This document shows positions 6,873 through 7,054 of a DNA stretch of 7,054 nucleotides, piece after piece; the stretch's first letter is position 1; every line of letters starts with the position of its first letter. Below the pieces are notes generated by a model. It was not told the origin of the DNA. It saw only the letters and a program-made list of their open reading frames with translations, and ran no database searches. The stretch is from the NCBI GenBank assembly GCA_032111745.1, contig JAULUH010000037.1, positions 1 through 7,054 on the forward strand. Reading direction: 5' to 3'. The position numbers were made by a program, and so were the translations under genes. This DNA comes from JAULUH01 sp032111745. GTDB lineage: Bacteria; Chloroflexota; Anaerolineae; JAAEKA01.

Positions 6873-6925
6873 TCCCTCACCACCCTCCCCTGGCTGCGCA
6901 AGGACCAGCATCGCAGGGGCATGCC
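6863..6925 (-). repeat. Right arm of the 63-bp imperfect inverted repeat
   Basis: This is the partner of 6512-6574, on the opposite strand. It overlaps the end of direct repeat copy 2 by ten bases, which shows that the inverted and direct repeats belong to one repeat family rather than being separate elements. Confidence 0.85.
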
Positions 6926-6947
6926 TTCTGTCCCTCCGCGACCGCCC

Positions 6948-7054
6948 CTACAGTACCTCCCACCGCGCGACCCACCCGGAATCCATCTTGACCAATCGGT
7001 TCTTCTTGAGGTTCTCTCGCATCACCCACCGCACGTCCGGGTCCTCACTGGCCA
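6948..7054 (-). CDS. C-terminal end of a HEAT-repeat-like protein, cut by the window edge
   Basis: Reading the minus strand inward from the right edge gives 34 residues and a TAG stop at 6950-6948. The peptide includes DPDVRWVMRENLKKNRL and ends WVARWEVL. It is a believable protein tail with balanced acidic and basic residues, unlike the Ala/Pro/Arg-rich shadow frames nearby. The DPDVRW...ENLKKNRL pattern is like the last helix pair of HEAT/armadillo-type repeat proteins, so that is the tentative call. The start and most of the gene lie beyond the window. A terminator for it may be the hairpin at 6408-6440, although that is some 500 bases away. Confidence 0.65.
   Translation of the reverse strand, partial: ASEDPDVRWVMRENLKKNRLVKMDSGWVARWEVL

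Larger units (their letters stand above)
6315..6947. other. Gene-poor, repeat-rich intergenic region
   Basis: No reading frame here has both a credible start site and recognisable protein character. The region holds, from left to right, the ribosome binding site and candidate promoter of the small membrane protein gene, a minus-strand terminator, one arm of a long inverted repeat, two hairpins (ATCCATG 6629-6635 with CATGGAT 6644-6650; GATAC 6648-6652 with GTATC 6656-6660), two long direct repeats and the second arm of the inverted repeat. Open frames crossing it are best seen as products of high GC. Confidence 0.6.

Overview
The window is GC-rich bacterial DNA with Gram-positive-like/Chloroflexota-like character. 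Genes carry strong C/G third-position bias, intergenic spaces are filled with GC-rich palindromic repeats, and there is a leader-controlled operon for an ECF-type importer. Assignment to Chloroflexota (Anaerolineae/Caldilineae-like) is an inference from overall style, not proven by a marker gene.

Region 1 (about 130-4,600 and on to 5,681, plus strand) is one functional unit. A near-consensus promoter (133-161) drives a leader holding a clear cobalamin riboswitch aptamer (about 186-330) and an intrinsic terminator (433-464). Behind it lie three genes: (i) a 736-residue secreted protein with an N-terminal DUF4430/transcobalamin-C-like beta domain and two tandem alpha/alpha-toroid domains; (ii) a membrane protein in which a second copy of the same beta domain is fused, through a Pro/Ala linker and extra transmembrane segments, to an ECF transporter S component; (iii) an EcfT-like transmembrane component with both X-R-G coupling motifs. 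An alpha/alpha barrel plus this beta fold is the architecture of animal transcobalamin and intrinsic factor. I therefore infer a cobalamin (or corrinoid) capture-and-import system: a secreted or surface binder, an S component with its own extracellular corrinoid-binding-like domain, and a T component. No ECF ATPase is present in the window; it must be supplied from elsewhere.

Region 2 (5,682-5,771) is a short convergent intergenic space with overlapping hairpins.

Region 3 (5,772-6,314, minus strand) is a small two-helix membrane protein resembling general-stress-protein families, with a good ribosome binding site and a candidate promoter.

Region 4 (6,315-6,947) has no convincing gene. It holds a minus-strand terminator and a nest of repeats: a 63-bp imperfect inverted repeat enclosing two 66-bp direct repeats. 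At the right edge (6,948-7,054, minus strand) is the C-terminal end of a gene running off the window, with a tail like that of HEAT-repeat proteins.
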